From Thermococci archaeon (GTDB lineage Archaea; Hadarchaeota; B88-G9), in NCBI GenBank assembly GCA_003660555.1, contig QMUK01000059.1, positions 1 through 8,143 of the forward strand: DNA of 8,143 nucleotides. The letters are read 5' to 3'. Below the pieces are notes generated by a model. That model was not told the origin of the DNA. It was given only the letters and a program-made list of their open reading frames with translations, and searched no databases. The position numbers and the translations under genes were made by a program. Of this stretch, positions 6,556-8,143 are shown one piece after another. Positions within the stretch are counted from its first letter, which is position 1; every line of letters starts with the position of its first letter.

Positions 6556-7107
6556 TTAGCAGGACAACAAAAATGCAAGCGAAATTAACGTGATGTTCGT
6601 TCCGAAATGAGCAGCGTAGGAATGATCTACTGAATATTTGTCATAGACATGCTTGAAGATGAGGCCTTGACAGAAGATCGGCGGCAAGGCGTAGAGGGCG
6701 GTTCCCATAATCAGGTGAATGAATGTCCAGATCACTACAAGCTTGTATGAGTCTCTGAAGTATTTTTCCTCCCAGAAGTTGGACAACATTATCGTCAGTA
6801 TGCTGATGAGGAGAAAGGCGAATGATAGAATCTGTCCAGTCAGACCTAATGCCCCTGCATCCGCAGAACCTTCCATTAAGGGAAGGGTGATGATGTTGTA
6901 TTCTGGGAGCCCCCATTTGAGGAATGGAAGCGCCTCCGCCGCATATTCAGCTATTACCAGGGTGAAAAGTCCAACTGTGAATGCTACTGGCGAGTACAGG
7001 AATCCTCTGCATCCTCTGTGGAGAGACCTAAGCCTTTCAGGCAGCTCCTTCAAGGCTAAAAATGTTGGAATCACGATCACCGCTAAATAATAGTAGAGTA
7101 ATTCCAT
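6556..7107 (-). CDS. Hypothetical membrane protein, five predicted segments
   Basis: The 183-aa product has hydrophobic stretches near residues 3-20, 38-57, 88-110, 121-143 and 167-182, so about five membrane-spanning segments. A short basic loop (RLRSLHRGCRGF, 26-37) follows the first and would favour the cytoplasmic side. Loops include conserved-looking WGLPEYN (65-71), NFWEEKYFRDSYK (110-122) and a His-containing HVYDKYSVDHSYAAHFG (153-169). No transporter, protease or channel signature is recognised. It starts 15 nt after the upstream stop with only a weak GGGCGAG upstream, consistent with translation coupled to the gene before it. A membrane partner for the soluble proteins of this run is plausible but not shown. 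Confidence 0.7.
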   Translation of the reverse strand: MELLYYYLAVIVIPTFLALKELPERLRSLHRGCRGFLYSPVAFTVGLFTLVIAEYAAEALPFLKWGLPEYNIITLPLMEGSADAGALGLTGQILSFAFLLISILTIMLSNFWEEKYFRDSYKLVVIWTFIHLIMGTALYALPPIFCQGLIFKHVYDKYSVDHSYAAHFGTNITLISLAFLLSC

Positions 7108-7122
7108 AATGCTCGCCCAGAA

Positions 7123-7461
7123 TTAGTCGTTGCCCATGAAGAGGTAGGCCTTCGTCTCCTCGATCTGTCTTGCAAGTTTCTCTGCGCCTTCCTCCACAGT
7201 GTCAAAGTCAAGGCTTCCCATGGCGAGTATCCTGCCGGAAAGAGTGTCTCTGGTGTCCCAGTCAATATTGTATTTTGGGCTTGTCCGCATCCTTCCGCTG
7301 CTGTCTCTCCAAGGATCACATTTTGTCAGAGTCATCTCCGTCTTGAACGGCCAGAAAGAATCGTCTATGATGACCGTTGAGTACTTGCCTTCTCCAGCCT
7401 GCTGAATGGCAATCTCAATATCTTTTTTAGCTTGCTCAATGCTGTAATGTGACTTTTCCAT
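7123..7461 (-). CDS. Hypothetical protein, 112 aa
   Basis: Not recognised. The product is soluble and charged. An N-terminal helix (IEQAKKDIEIAIQQAG) is followed by a strand (YSTVIIDD), then an aromatic and polar middle (FWPFKTEMTLTKCDPWRDSSG), and a C-terminal helix (EEGAEKLARQIEETKAYLF). No metal-binding cluster or nucleotide-binding loop is visible. The ATG is 6 nt after the stop of the upstream 70-aa gene, with a partial AAGTGA site overlapping that stop, so the two are very likely co-translated. Confidence 0.6.
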   Translation of the reverse strand: MEKSHYSIEQAKKDIEIAIQQAGEGKYSTVIIDDSFWPFKTEMTLTKCDPWRDSSGRMRTSPKYNIDWDTRDTLSGRILAMGSLDFDTVEEGAEKLARQIEETKAYLFMGND

Positions 7462-7467
7462 GGCGAA

Positions 7468-7680
7468 TCACTTCACATACTTCATGGCTAACAGGAACTG
7501 TTCAGTCGTGATCTCCCCGTCAAGCCAGGCTCTTACAACCGTACCCTTCGTCCGCAACTTCGTCCCGTGCCTGCACTCCCAAGTTCTATGGACAGGAATG
7601 TAGTGTTCTGGATCAAGTCGATGCGCGGGGCACGACGCTACTTCAGAAAAAGAAACGATTCTAACAGAGCTTTCATCCAT
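7468..7680 (-). CDS. Small Cys/His-rich hypothetical protein, 70 aa
   Basis: A perfect GGAGGTGA (7688-7695) lies 7 nt before the ATG, the strongest ribosome-binding site of the run. The N-terminal half has C17, H20, H26, H31, C36 and H38 (SCPAHRLDPEH, HRTWECRHG), a spacing that could hold one zinc ion. The C-terminal half is a short strand plus helix (VVRAWLDGEITTEQFLLAM). The family is not recognised. Zinc binding is inferred from residue spacing only, and the mix of two Cys and several His fits no zinc-finger class I can name. Confidence 0.6.
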   Translation of the reverse strand: MDESSVRIVSFSEVASCPAHRLDPEHYIPVHRTWECRHGTKLRTKGTVVRAWLDGEITTEQFLLAMKYVK

Positions 7681-7708
7681 TCGGGCTTCACCTCCAAAAA
7701 TTTCAGGT

Positions 7709-8143
7709 TTAGAGGAGGGCTCTTCCAGTCAATTCTAGAACCTTCAATATCTTCGGGTTGTCCTTCACGGCCATGAAGACATCTCTGCGTCTTTGCTTCT
7801 TCAGGAAGGCGAAGAATGCACTGATGAACTCGCGGTCATCGACCCCGGCGACATACAGCAGAAAGCACTTAGACTTCTTGATGTTTCTTGTTGTTTTGTT
7901 TATTGCTTCGGCGACGGTCATGGCAGCCAAGTATTTCTGCTCAATATTGAAGTCCTTGATGACTTGCGGATGCTTTATGAGTTTTTGGAAGCTTGGAACC
8001 CTATTGCTTAGGAACGCCATCAAAGATTCGCCGACACGACCTAATTTGCCCTTAGCAATACTGGCACGTAGCTCCTCCCTCTTTAATTTAGCGAATGCAC
8101 GTGCCACATACGCCCAGCCCCGCGCTGTTGCGGGAGGCCCGTA
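7709..8143 (-). CDS. Hypothetical protein, 5' end beyond the window
   Basis: The frame is open from the stop at 7709 to the window edge. Codons upstream of the first possible start (GTG 8107) still look coding (ATARGWAYVARAF) and no ribosome-binding site precedes that GTG, so the gene probably begins outside. The visible 144 or so residues are basic and mostly helical (FAKLKREELRASIAKGKLG, then SFQKLIKHPQVIKDFN). They end with an alternation of hydrophobic strands and helices (KCFLLYVAGV, REFISAFFAFLKKQRRR). No known motif is visible. It lies 28 nt before the 70-aa gene and heads the visible part of the cluster. Confidence 0.6.
   Translation of the reverse strand, partial: YGPPATARGWAYVARAFAKLKREELRASIAKGKLGRVGESLMAFLSNRVPSFQKLIKHPQVIKDFNIEQKYLAAMTVAEAINKTTRNIKKSKCFLLYVAGVDDREFISAFFAFLKKQRRRDVFMAVKDNPKILKVLELTGRALL

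Overview
The window looks archaeal. The clearest promoter is a TTTATATA box with no bacterial -35/-10 pair. Several genes carry GGAGG or GAGGTGA ribosome-binding sites, arginine is mostly AGG/AGA, and genes are packed with overlaps or gaps of a few bases. The protein families (a GH116 glycosidase, a COG3864-type VWA-like putative metallopeptidase, a ribbon-helix-helix regulator) fit a Thermoproteota/Bathyarchaeia-like genome. That placement is an inference from style, not from a marker gene.

Left part (1-3723), all on the minus strand. A radical SAM gene runs off the left edge. It is broken by one missing base between its CxxxCxxC motif and its GGGEP motif. Upstream of it is an intact GH116 beta-glycosidase gene (start best placed at 2907). 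Further upstream are a 74-codon gene of unknown function (start 3723) and, overlapping it by ATGA, a badly decayed gene with one in-frame TAA and two frameshifts (3054-3502).

Centre (3724-4485). A divergent intergenic region holds two putative promoters. The plus-strand one drives a ribbon-helix-helix protein of 197 aa. Between its TATA box and its start lie three AGTTGG half-sites exactly 10 bp apart in alternating orientation, including a perfect 20-bp palindrome. This looks like an autoregulatory operator for the protein encoded immediately downstream.

Right part (4445-8143), minus strand. A compact seven-gene run starts beyond the right edge: a partial unknown gene, a 70-aa Cys/His-rich protein, a 112-aa unknown protein, a five-segment membrane protein, a 46-aa small protein, the VWA-like/HExxH-like putative metallopeptidase, and a possible metallo-beta-lactamase-fold protein. 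The last one is in the same reading frame as the metallopeptidase and separated from it by one TAA. Its 3' end overlaps the regulator gene tail to tail by 41 bp. Spacing suggests one transcript. The function of the set is unknown, and it is the best candidate here for an undescribed system. I see no rRNA, tRNA, CRISPR array or transposase, and no gene-free stretch longer than about 300 bases.
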